Below, in pieces: positions 27,537 to 34,555 of a DNA stretch of 64,000 nucleotides (position 1 is its first letter; every line of letters starts with the position of its first letter). The notes under the pieces are model-generated. The model saw only the letters and a program-made list of their open reading frames with translations. It had not been told where the DNA came from and made no database searches. Where the stretch lies: assembly GCA_965238025.1 (NCBI GenBank), contig OZ250162.1:1302001-1366000 (forward strand), in the 5' to 3' direction. The DNA is from Pelagihabitans sp965238025. Lineage in GTDB: Bacteria; Bacteroidota; Bacteroidia; Flavobacteriales; Flavobacteriaceae. A program made the translations under genes and the position numbers.

Positions 27537-28919
27537 ATGAATACATTTCCAGATGATTTTGTATGGGGTACTGCCACTTCCTCCTATCAAATAGAAGGGG
27601 CGGCGGCCAAAGATGGCAAAGGGCCATCAATTTGGGATGCTTTTTCGGGCATTCCAGGAAAAATCCACAAGGATGAAACAGGTGCTATTGCCTGTGATCA
27701 TTATCATAAATTCAAAGAAGACATCCAACTAATGAAAAATATGGGTGTAAAGGCCTATCGATTTTCTATAGCTTGGGCAAGGGTAATGCCAACTGGAAAA
27801 GGTACAATCAATGAGGAAGGAATTCGGTTTTATTCCAAGTTGATAGATGAACTAATCAATGCCGATATCGTTCCTTGGGTAACCTTATACCACTGGGATT
27901 TACCATTGGCTTTGCAGTTGGAAGATGACGGTTGGTTGGGGGGGTCAACCGCAGATTTTTTTGCTTCCTATGCTGATTTATGCTTTGAACGTTTCGGAGA
28001 TCGGGTTAAAAATTGGATTACCTTAAACGAACCCTGGGTAGCGGCCATTTTAGGTTATGGTCAAGGAGTTTTTGCCCCTGGGAGGGTTTCAACTTCCGAA
28101 CCATACTTGGCGGGTCATCAACTAATTCTGGCCCATGCAAAAGCAGTTCATATATACAGGAAAAAATATGGCTGCCAAAGGGGGCAAATAGGAATCAGCA
28201 ATAACTGTGATTGGAGAGAACCACTTACCGATAGCTCTCAAGATAAGGAAGCAGCTGAAAGAGCGCTTCAATTTTTTTTAGCATGGTTCGCAGACCCCAT
28301 TTATAAAGGGGACTACCCAAGTGTCATGAAGGACAGATTAGGGGGTAGACTTCCAAAGTTCTCTGCAGACGAGCAAAAAATGATCAAGGGGACTTCTGAT
28401 TTTTTTGGATTGAATCATTATACCACCATGTACGCAGCCCAAGATGACGGAACTATCAAAGAACAAAATGTTTATGGTAATGGGGGAATTTCAGAAGACC
28501 AGGAGGTCTATCTATCTCTTGATGAAAACTGGAAACGCACCTTGATGAATTGGGCCGTGGTACCCTGGGGTTGCAGGAAAATGCTAGAATGGATAGATGA
28601 AAGATATGATAGCCCCGATATTTATATCACGGAAAATGGATGTGCCTATCCTGACGAATTAATTGACGGGAAAGTTGAAGATAAAGAACGTTTAGATTTT
28701 TACAAAGGATATTTAGTAGCTTGTCAAGAGGCAATTGCAAATGGGATTAAGCTCAAAGGTTATTTTGCTTGGTCTTTTATGGATAATTTTGAATGGGCTT
28801 CCGGCTATGATAAACGGTTTGGATTGCATTATGTTGATTTTGAGACCTTAAAACGCACACCAAAAAATTCAGCCCTTTGGTTTAGTGAAGTAATAAAAAA
28901 AAATAGCGCGAATTTTTGA
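27537..28919 (+). CDS. GH1 beta-glucosidase
   Basis: 460 residues, full length for GH1. N-terminal signature FVWGTATSSYQIEGA (8-22), acid/base in TLNEPW (Glu165), nucleophile in YITENG (Glu366), and the C-terminal WSFMDNFEWASGYDKRFGLHYVD. No signal peptide, so cytoplasmic. It would release glucose from beta-linked gluco-oligosaccharides or glucosides brought in by the transporter just upstream. Confidence 0.94.
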   Translation: MNTFPDDFVWGTATSSYQIEGAAAKDGKGPSIWDAFSGIPGKIHKDETGAIACDHYHKFKEDIQLMKNMGVKAYRFSIAWARVMPTGKGTINEEGIRFYSKLIDELINADIVPWVTLYHWDLPLALQLEDDGWLGGSTADFFASYADLCFERFGDRVKNWITLNEPWVAAILGYGQGVFAPGRVSTSEPYLAGHQLILAHAKAVHIYRKKYGCQRGQIGISNNCDWREPLTDSSQDKEAAERALQFFLAWFADPIYKGDYPSVMKDRLGGRLPKFSADEQKMIKGTSDFFGLNHYTTMYAAQDDGTIKEQNVYGNGGISEDQEVYLSLDENWKRTLMNWAVVPWGCRKMLEWIDERYDSPDIYITENGCAYPDELIDGKVEDKERLDFYKGYLVACQEAIANGIKLKGYFAWSFMDNFEWASGYDKRFGLHYVDFETLKRTPKNSALWFSEVIKKNSANF

Positions 28920-28943
28920 TTGTTTTTTGCTGTACGCAAACAG

Positions 28944-29078
28944 TTAAAAGGTTTTCGAGCTAAATTTATGCGGCAGGGCGTTTAGATGGAATTCTTTTCT
29001 GATTTTGAAATCGGCTGTTTCGCCAGTATAAAATCGATTTAATTTTTCTAAATATAGAATATATACTGTGTGCAACAT
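28944..29078 (-). pseudogene. truncated GIY-YIG endonuclease-like gene (N-terminal remnant)
   Basis: 44 residues reading MLHTVYILYLEKLNRFYTGE at the start. VYILY...FYTG is the GIY-YIG motif, and the following region up to LPHKFSSKTF resembles the first half of the small GIY-YIG proteins common in flavobacteria, which are about 80-100 residues. The frame stops early, and the sequence beyond the stop does not continue the family in the same frame. It sits next to the tRNA-Asn genes, a common location for such fragments. Likely a non-functional remnant. Confidence 0.55.
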
Positions 29079-29095
29079 CTTCCCAATATAAAACA

Positions 29096-29123
29096 AATAA
29101 GCCAGTCGTAAGACTGGCTTATT
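29096..29123 (-). terminator. terminator of the tRNA-Asn gene
   Basis: Perfect 12-base stem AATAAGCCAGTC / GACTGGCTTATT with a GTAA loop, directly after the tRNA 3' end on the minus strand and followed there by a T-rich run. It may also stop transcripts leaving the GH1 gene from the other side. Confidence 0.8.
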
Positions 29124-29126
29124 TTG

Positions 29127-29200
29127 CTCCCCCTCTTGGGCTCGAACCAAGGACCCTCTGATTAACAGTCAGATGCTCTAACCAACTGAGCTAAGGAGGA
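29127..29200 (-). tRNA. tRNA-Asn (anticodon GTT)
   Basis: 74 bases on the minus strand. It folds as a standard cloverleaf: acceptor TCCTCCT/AGGGGGA, D arm GCTC...GAGC, anticodon arm TCTGA-CTGTTAA-TCAGA with anticodon GTT, and T arm CTTGG-TTCGAGC-CCAAG. Discriminator base G. CCA is not fully encoded. Confidence 0.95.
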
Positions 29201-29272
29201 AAATGATTTCCTAGTAATTTTATAAGGATTACGAACCTTTAACTTCTTTTGCCCCCCTTGGGCTTGTACCAA

Positions 29273-29290
29273 CCCCGATAGTTATCGGGG
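29273..29290. repeat. palindromic element CCCCGATA/TATCGGGG, copy 1
   Basis: Perfect 8-base arms with a 2-base centre, inserted in the T-arm side of the second tRNA-Asn copy. It shares the CCGAT/ATCGG core with copy 2 at 29318-29337. Looks like a small dispersed REP-like element. Confidence 0.6.
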
Positions 29291-29317
29291 CTCTGATTAA
29301 CAGTCAGATGCTCTAAC

Positions 29318-29337
29318 CTCCCGATTACTATCGGGAG
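29318..29337. repeat. palindromic element CTCCCGAT/ATCGGGAG, copy 2
   Basis: Perfect 8-base arms around TACT, replacing the D-loop of the second tRNA-Asn copy. Related in sequence to copy 1 at 29273-29290. Confidence 0.6.
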
Positions 29338-29430
29338 AGCTAAGGAGGAATTTAATTGCTTTAGGTGACCAAAGCGGGTGCAAATATAGTTGTTTTTTAA
29401 AATTCGACAAACAAAAAATAAGGCGTTTTA

Positions 29431-30783
29431 TTATTTAAAAAGCCATTTATAAACGTCGTTGCCATTAGCAAATAACAAAAGGGCGATCAGGATAAAGAAA
29501 CCCGTCATTTGCGCGTACTCCAAAAACTTGTCACTGGGCTTACGACCTGTAACCATTTCATAGAGCAGGAACATCACGTGACCACCATCCAATGCGGGGA
29601 TTGGGAGGATGTTCATAAAAGCCAGAATAATAGAAATAAAAGCCGTTCTACTCCAAAAAGTGGGCCAGTCCCAAGTTTCAGGAAAGAGTTTACCAATTGC
29701 CGCAAAACCACCAACCCCTTTATAGGCCCCGGTTTCTGGGTTAAATATTTTTTTCATCTGCTTTACGTAGCTTACCAAGGTGTTTACACCTTCGTCTATA
29801 CCGGCTGGAATGGATTGCGCCAAAGTGTACTTTTCTGTTTTTATTTTCAGAACACCCCTTTTCTCATAATCCTCCATGGTGGCCAAAAGACCAATCCCTA
29901 AAGTACCCTCATCGCTTACCTTTGCTTTGACAGTTTCTGTGGCCCCACTTTCCCGTTTTACGGTTATATCCACTTCCTTGCCTTTGTTCGCTTCTAAAAT
30001 AGGGGTTACCTGGTCTCTAAACATAGCCGGTTGTCCGTTCAAAGAAATGACGGCATCATTCTCCCTTAGGTCCACACCGGTATTATGTGACCCTTGCGAT
30101 ATTTCTTTAATGATAAAGGGCTGTCGTATGCTCAAAAAACGCATTCTTTCCTCATCTTTTAGGAGTGTCGCGATAAAATCTACTGGAATTTCCTTTTCAA
30201 GGGTTTGGCCATCACGTTCCAAGGTTATCGTATTTCCGTTAACGATTTCCATAAAAACGCTGCCGAAGGAGTTAATTTTATTCCCGTCAACGGCAATGAT
30301 CTTATCACCCGTTTGTATGCCCAACCTGTCGCCAATTTCCTTTTCTACAACATGCACCCCATCCTTGAGGCTGTCCATGGGAATAAATTGCTTTCCATAG
30401 GCATAGGCCAAAGCAATATATATGAGCACGGCCAAAACAAAATTCACCGTTACCCCGCCCAGCATAATGATCAAGCGCTGCCAGGCCGGTTTGCTTCGAA
30501 ACTCCCATGGTTTGGGTTCTTCAGCCATGGCTTCGGTATCCATGCTCTCATCGATCATGCCGGCAATCTTAACATAACCACCTAAAGGCAGCCATCCGAT
30601 ACCATAAACCGTCTCGCCTATTTTCTTTTTAAAAAGTGAAAACTTAACATCGAAGAACAGATAGAATTTCTCTACCCGTGTTTTAAAGATTTTCGCAGGA
30701 ATAAAATGCCCCAACTCGTGCAAAACGATCAAAATAGAGAGGCTGATAAAAAACTGTATGATTTGTATGGCTATAGGACTCAT
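29431..30783 (-). CDS. rseP: RIP/site-2 metalloprotease, RseP family
   Basis: 450 residues from ATG 30783; the longer frame from 30819 adds 12 unlikely residues. HELGH zinc motif at 22-26 in the first TM helix, GYVKIAGM after it, central PDZ-like regions (GIQTGDKIIAVDGNKI and LRENDAVISLNG), and NILPIPALDGGHVMF near the C-terminus supplying the third zinc ligand. This intramembrane protease family cleaves anti-sigma factors and leftover signal segments at the inner membrane. A minus-strand TACTTTTG -7-like element lies at 30809-30816. Confidence 0.94.
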   Translation of the reverse strand: MSPIAIQIIQFFISLSILIVLHELGHFIPAKIFKTRVEKFYLFFDVKFSLFKKKIGETVYGIGWLPLGGYVKIAGMIDESMDTEAMAEEPKPWEFRSKPAWQRLIIMLGGVTVNFVLAVLIYIALAYAYGKQFIPMDSLKDGVHVVEKEIGDRLGIQTGDKIIAVDGNKINSFGSVFMEIVNGNTITLERDGQTLEKEIPVDFIATLLKDEERMRFLSIRQPFIIKEISQGSHNTGVDLRENDAVISLNGQPAMFRDQVTPILEANKGKEVDITVKRESGATETVKAKVSDEGTLGIGLLATMEDYEKRGVLKIKTEKYTLAQSIPAGIDEGVNTLVSYVKQMKKIFNPETGAYKGVGGFAAIGKLFPETWDWPTFWSRTAFISIILAFMNILPIPALDGGHVMFLLYEMVTGRKPSDKFLEYAQMTGFFILIALLLFANGNDVYKWLFK

Positions 30784-30900
30784 GTATGTTTTTCCTGAAT
30801 TGAACGCACAAAAGTACATCTTTAGGCCCGCTTAAAAAAAGATAGCAATTGTCGAATGCCGTATTTAAGAAACTTTTAGCAGCAATTGCCTTTCGATTTC

Positions 30901-30931
30901 TTGAGTCTACCTCTATAGAAATGTATCTTTG
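30901..30931 (+). promoter_or_regulatory. promoter of the SCO1/SenC gene
   Basis: TTG at 30901-30903, a 20-base spacer and TATCTTTG at 30924-30931, matching the Bacteroidota primary sigma consensus. The ATG follows 11 bases later, so the leader is very short. Confidence 0.6.
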
Positions 30932-30942
30932 TCAAAAAAGCC

Positions 30943-31617
30943 ATGCTATCTTTCTTTGGCAAATACAAGTTTTTTGGGCTCACGCTTTTGGCACTTTCAG
31001 TGGTCATTGTGTATCTTTTCTATAACGCCTTAACCCCCCCTAAGACATTACTCGTATATCAACCGAGTATGGTAAATCCTGAGCTGGTAGATAGCGCTGT
31101 GCAGTTCAAAAAGAAGTACCATGCCATTGCCGATTTTTCATTTACCAATCAAAATGGGGAAACCGTTACCCAGGCCGATTATACCGGCAAAATTTATATC
31201 GCCGATTTCTTTTTTACAACCTGCCCGACCATCTGTCCGATAATGACCAAGAATATGGCCGATATTCAAGAACGAATTGCTAATGATGATGAGGTTTTGT
31301 TATTGTCGCACTCGGTTACCCCAGAAATTGATTCTGTGGCCCAGCTCAAAAAATATGCGATAGAAAAAGGGGTAAACGATGCAAAATGGAACTTGGTGAC
31401 AGGAGATAAAAAGCAAATTTATGATTTGGCCCGAAGATCGTATCTGGCTGTAAAAACCGACGGGGATGGAGGTCCGTTTGATATGATTCATACCGAGAAT
31501 TTCGTGTTGATAGATAAGGAAAAGAGGGTAAGAGGGTACTATGACGGTACCAAAACGGAGGATATAGATAAATTGATGGAAGACCTTGTTATTTTGAAAG
31601 CATCATACCAAAATTAA
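30943..31617 (+). CDS. SCO1/SenC family copper chaperone
   Basis: 224 residues. One N-terminal TM anchor (about 9-27), then a thioredoxin-like domain with the CPTICP copper/redox motif (Cys94, Cys98) and the third ligand in DMIHTENF (His183). This family delivers copper to the CuA site of cytochrome c oxidase on the periplasmic side. A terminator-like hairpin follows at 31641-31677. Confidence 0.9.
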   Translation: MLSFFGKYKFFGLTLLALSVVIVYLFYNALTPPKTLLVYQPSMVNPELVDSAVQFKKKYHAIADFSFTNQNGETVTQADYTGKIYIADFFFTTCPTICPIMTKNMADIQERIANDDEVLLLSHSVTPEIDSVAQLKKYAIEKGVNDAKWNLVTGDKKQIYDLARRSYLAVKTDGDGGPFDMIHTENFVLIDKEKRVRGYYDGTKTEDIDKLMEDLVILKASYQN

Positions 31618-31640
31618 ATTCCAAAGGGTTAAATTCCAAA

Positions 31641-31677
31641 CTCCAAAACTTCTTATAGAATTTGGAGCTTTATTTTT
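31641..31677 (+). terminator. probable terminator after the SCO1/SenC gene
   Basis: Inverted repeat CTCCAAA / TTTGGAG with a 13-base loop, followed by a T-rich stretch (CTTTATTTTT). It lies 24 bases past the stop codon. Confidence 0.6.
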
Positions 31678-31685
31678 GGAATTTA

Positions 31686-31708
31686 TAGGGTATTTTACCC
31701 TATTTTTG
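31686..31708 (+). promoter_or_regulatory. feoA promoter with overlapping palindrome
   Basis: TATTTTTG at 31701-31708 fits the -7 consensus TAnnTTTG. A perfect palindrome TAGGGTA-TTT-TACCCTA occupies 31686-31702 and overlaps its first two bases. A repressor bound there would block the promoter. The -33 element is weak (TTTG at 31675, 22-base spacer). The identity of the regulator is unknown. Confidence 0.45.
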
Positions 31709-31737
31709 TCCTTACTTATAATCAATCTAAATAACAT

Positions 31738-31974
31738 TTGGGTATTACAGTTGCACAACTCAAACGAGGACAGCGGGGAATCATCAAGGAATTTACAGAT
31801 GATATCCTGCCCATTAAGTTATTGGAGTTGGGCTGTTTACCAGGAAACGAAGTGGAGCTTGTTCAGATTGCTCCGCTTAAAGATCCTATTTACATTAACG
31901 TAAATGGCTCACATATTGCGATTCGTCGCGCAATGGCAAGCCTCATCGAATTAGACATAATTAAAGAAAACTAG
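31738..31974 (+). CDS. feoA: FeoA, ferrous iron transport accessory protein
   Basis: 78 residues from a TTG start. SH3-like FeoA fold: LKRGQRGIIKEF, LLELGCLPGNEVELVQIAPLKDPIYINVNGSHIAIRRAMASLIEL. It is a small cytoplasmic partner of FeoB. The stop lies 6 bases before feoB, so they are co-transcribed. Confidence 0.92.
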   Translation: MGITVAQLKRGQRGIIKEFTDDILPIKLLELGCLPGNEVELVQIAPLKDPIYINVNGSHIAIRRAMASLIELDIIKEN

Positions 31975-31980
31975 TTCAAA

Positions 31981-34218
31981 ATGAGCAAGCAGATTAAGGT
32001 CGCGCTTATCGGTAACCCGAATACAGGAAAGACATCTGTCTTTAATCAACTCACCGGCCTTAATCAAAAAGTAGGGAACTATCCCGGCATTACTGTTGAA
32101 AAAAAAGAAGGCATCTGCAAGTTGCCGCGTGGGGTAAAGGCCCATATTTTGGACCTTCCCGGCACTTACAGCCTTAATACCACATCGTTGGATGAAAGTG
32201 TGGCCGTCGAGTTATTGCTGAATAAGAATGATAAGGATCATCCGGATGTGGCCGTAGTAATCAGCGATATTGAAAACCTAAAACGCAACCTTTTACTCTT
32301 TACACAGATTAAGGACCTTAGGATCCCGACCATTCTTGTCATCAATATGGCGGATCGTATGTCGCGCACAGGTATTTCGGTAGATGTTCCCTTGTTGGAA
32401 GAAAAATTAGATACCAAAATAGCATTGGTCAGCACCCGGAAAAAGACCGGTATTCAGCAGTTGCGGCAATTGATTGCGGATTTCAAAAACCTATCTGCCA
32501 AACCTAATGTAGATACTTCGGTCATAGCCCCCGCCTATTTTGAAAGACTTAAAGAAACCTTCCCCAAGCAAGATTTATACAAATTGTGGCTGGTTATTAC
32601 CCAGGATGTCAACTTTATGCCCATAGAGAAAAAGTTGATCAAGGATACTTCCTCTTTTTCTACCAAATCAAAATCGGAACTAAAGCGCTTACAGCAGAAG
32701 GAAACCATAGTTCGGTACCAGTTCATAAATGGCATTCTCAAGGAAACTTATAAAGTAGATGCCAATGCCGCAAAGGGCCTAAGGGCAACCTTGGACAAGG
32801 TGTTGACCCATAAGATTTTCGGGTATCTGATATTCTTTATCATCTTGCTTTCCATATTTCAAGCTATCTACGATTGGAGCAGCTACCCGATGGATTTTAT
32901 AGATGAGCAATTTGCCCATGCCAGCGAGTGGGTCAAAAACACCTTGCCCCCAGGTGTGTTCACCGATTTATTAGCAGAAGGGATTTTAGCCGGTATTGGT
33001 GGCATCGTCATTTTTATTCCACAAATTGCATTTTTGTTTTTGTTTATAGCACTTTTAGAAGAAACGGGTTATATGAGCCGCGTCGTCTTCTTAATGGACA
33101 GGGTCATGCGCCCTTTTGGTCTCAGCGGCAAAAGCGTGGTTCCCCTGATTTCTGGAACGGCCTGCGCGATCCCTGCAATAATGGCTACTCGAACCATTGA
33201 AAGCTGGAAAGAGCGGTTGATTACTATTTTGGTAACCCCCTTTACAACCTGTTCCGCCAGATTACCTGTGTACTTGATTATAATTGCGTTGGTTATTCCT
33301 GAAGGGCGGTTCTTGGGGCTAGGCTATCAAGCACTCACCTTGATGTTGCTTTATCTAATTGGTTTTGGGGCCGCCGTTTTTTCTGCAATGGTGCTCAACA
33401 AGATCTTAAAAATAAAAAGCCGCTCGTTTTTCGTAGTCGAAATGCCGAACTACAAATTGCCCCTTCTTAAAAATGTTGCCTTTACGGTTTGGGAGAAAAC
33501 TAAAAGCTTTGTATTCGGCGCGGGGAAAATTATTTTGGCCATTAGCATTATCCTATGGTTTTTAGGCTCTAATGGAATTTCCGACAACTTCAAAAATGCT
33601 GAAGCCATAGTCCAGGGCAGGATTGCCTCCGAAGGCTTTTCCTCATTCAACCAATCCAATATTGAGGAAGAACTTGCATCGTATCATTCAGCGTTGAAAG
33701 ACAGTATTTCCAGTAAAGCTTATCAAGTAAATGACGCCGCTGTTAACGACTCCCTAACCGCTAAAAAAACTGAATTGATACAACTAGCAACAAATCAGGA
33801 AGTAGCAAGTTTTAAGCTGGAAAACTCTTATATCGGATATATGGGCAAGGCCATTGAACCAGTCGTAAAACCGTTGGGCTATGATTGGAAAATCGGGATA
33901 GCGGTTTTGACCTCATTCGCCGCCAGAGAAGTGTTTGTAGGTACGCTCGCCACGATTTACAGTGTTGGTAGTGACGAGGAGGATACGATTAAAAATCGAA
34001 TGGCCGCCGAGATAGATCCCAAGACCAAAAAACCCCTGTTCAATTTGGCATCTGGTATTTCGTTGTTATTATTTTACGCCTTTGCCATGCAGTGCATGAG
34101 CACCTTGGCTGTTGTTAAAAGAGAAACTAATTCTTGGAAATGGCCCACAGCACAGCTGGTTTTTATGAGCCTTTTTGCGTATATTGTTGCATTGATTGCA
34201 TATCAAATTTTAAAATAA
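31981..34218 (+). CDS. feoB: FeoB, ferrous iron transporter
   Basis: 745 residues. N-terminal G domain with Walker A/G1 GNPNTGKTS (11-19), G2/switch NYPGITVE and G3 DLPGTYSL, then the polytopic permease with Gate motifs (SGTACAIPAIMATRT and FTTCSARLPVYL, cysteines in each). It imports Fe2+ across the inner membrane. A hydrophilic insertion of about 90 residues (starting near 550) sits between TM helices in the second half, as is common in Bacteroidota FeoB. Confidence 0.95.
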   Translation: MSKQIKVALIGNPNTGKTSVFNQLTGLNQKVGNYPGITVEKKEGICKLPRGVKAHILDLPGTYSLNTTSLDESVAVELLLNKNDKDHPDVAVVISDIENLKRNLLLFTQIKDLRIPTILVINMADRMSRTGISVDVPLLEEKLDTKIALVSTRKKTGIQQLRQLIADFKNLSAKPNVDTSVIAPAYFERLKETFPKQDLYKLWLVITQDVNFMPIEKKLIKDTSSFSTKSKSELKRLQQKETIVRYQFINGILKETYKVDANAAKGLRATLDKVLTHKIFGYLIFFIILLSIFQAIYDWSSYPMDFIDEQFAHASEWVKNTLPPGVFTDLLAEGILAGIGGIVIFIPQIAFLFLFIALLEETGYMSRVVFLMDRVMRPFGLSGKSVVPLISGTACAIPAIMATRTIESWKERLITILVTPFTTCSARLPVYLIIIALVIPEGRFLGLGYQALTLMLLYLIGFGAAVFSAMVLNKILKIKSRSFFVVEMPNYKLPLLKNVAFTVWEKTKSFVFGAGKIILAISIILWFLGSNGISDNFKNAEAIVQGRIASEGFSSFNQSNIEEELASYHSALKDSISSKAYQVNDAAVNDSLTAKKTELIQLATNQEVASFKLENSYIGYMGKAIEPVVKPLGYDWKIGIAVLTSFAAREVFVGTLATIYSVGSDEEDTIKNRMAAEIDPKTKKPLFNLASGISLLLFYAFAMQCMSTLAVVKRETNSWKWPTAQLVFMSLFAYIVALIAYQILK

Positions 34219-34365
34219 ATGGCAATTCTACAATCTGTATTGGTTTACCTTACTCTGGCACTTGCCATAGGCTATATCGTGAAGAAGTTCTTTCTGCCCA
34301 AAAAACTTTTTGCTACCAAAAAGAATACCAAAGCCTGTGGTCAGGACGATTGCGGCTGCCATTGA
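34219..34365 (+). CDS. FeoB-associated small Cys-rich membrane protein
   Basis: 48 residues, starting directly after the feoB stop. One N-terminal TM helix (about 4-20), a basic middle (KKFFLPKKLFATKKNTK) and a C-terminal ACGQDDCGCH tail with three cysteines and a histidine. This layout matches the small FeoB-associated Cys-rich membrane proteins found after feoB in many bacteria. The tail could bind iron or take part in delivering it (inference). Confidence 0.8.
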   Translation: MAILQSVLVYLTLALAIGYIVKKFFLPKKLFATKKNTKACGQDDCGCH

Positions 34366-34555
34366 TTCCGATATTTTCCCAAGTGTCTGATTAATTTGCC
34401 TTCTCAGGTAATATTTTTGGTCTTCTTTCGTCTTATGTTTGGGATGCCTTTCTTTCCATTTCGTTAAAAAAAGGATAAATACGTGCCAATAAAATCAAAA
34501 ATAGGCGCCTAAGTAAACGAAGGTTTCTTTTTTTTGTTTTTATAACCCAATATGT

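Larger units (their letters stand above)
29250..29349 (-). pseudogene. tRNA-Asn copy interrupted by two palindromic hairpins
   Basis: On the minus strand the acceptor 5' half (TCCTCCTTAGCTC), the whole anticodon arm including GTT, and part of the T arm (CAAGCCCAAGG) match the neighbouring intact gene. The D-loop is replaced by CTCCCGAT-AGTA-ATCGGGAG, and the variable/T-arm 5' side by CCCCGATAACTATCGGGG. T-loop TTCGAG is changed to TACAAG. It cannot form a normal tRNA, so I treat it as a decayed copy. Confidence 0.75.

Noticed and set aside
29431..30783. Functional link between rseP and the glucan regulator or sigma factors in the window
   Set aside because: Tempting, because RseP-type proteases release membrane-bound regulators, but nothing in the sequence ties them; rseP is a housekeeping gene.
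31676..31903. 75-residue plus-strand frame before and across feoA
   Set aside because: It overlaps feoA in another frame and covers the feoA promoter; the feoA frame is clearly the real one.
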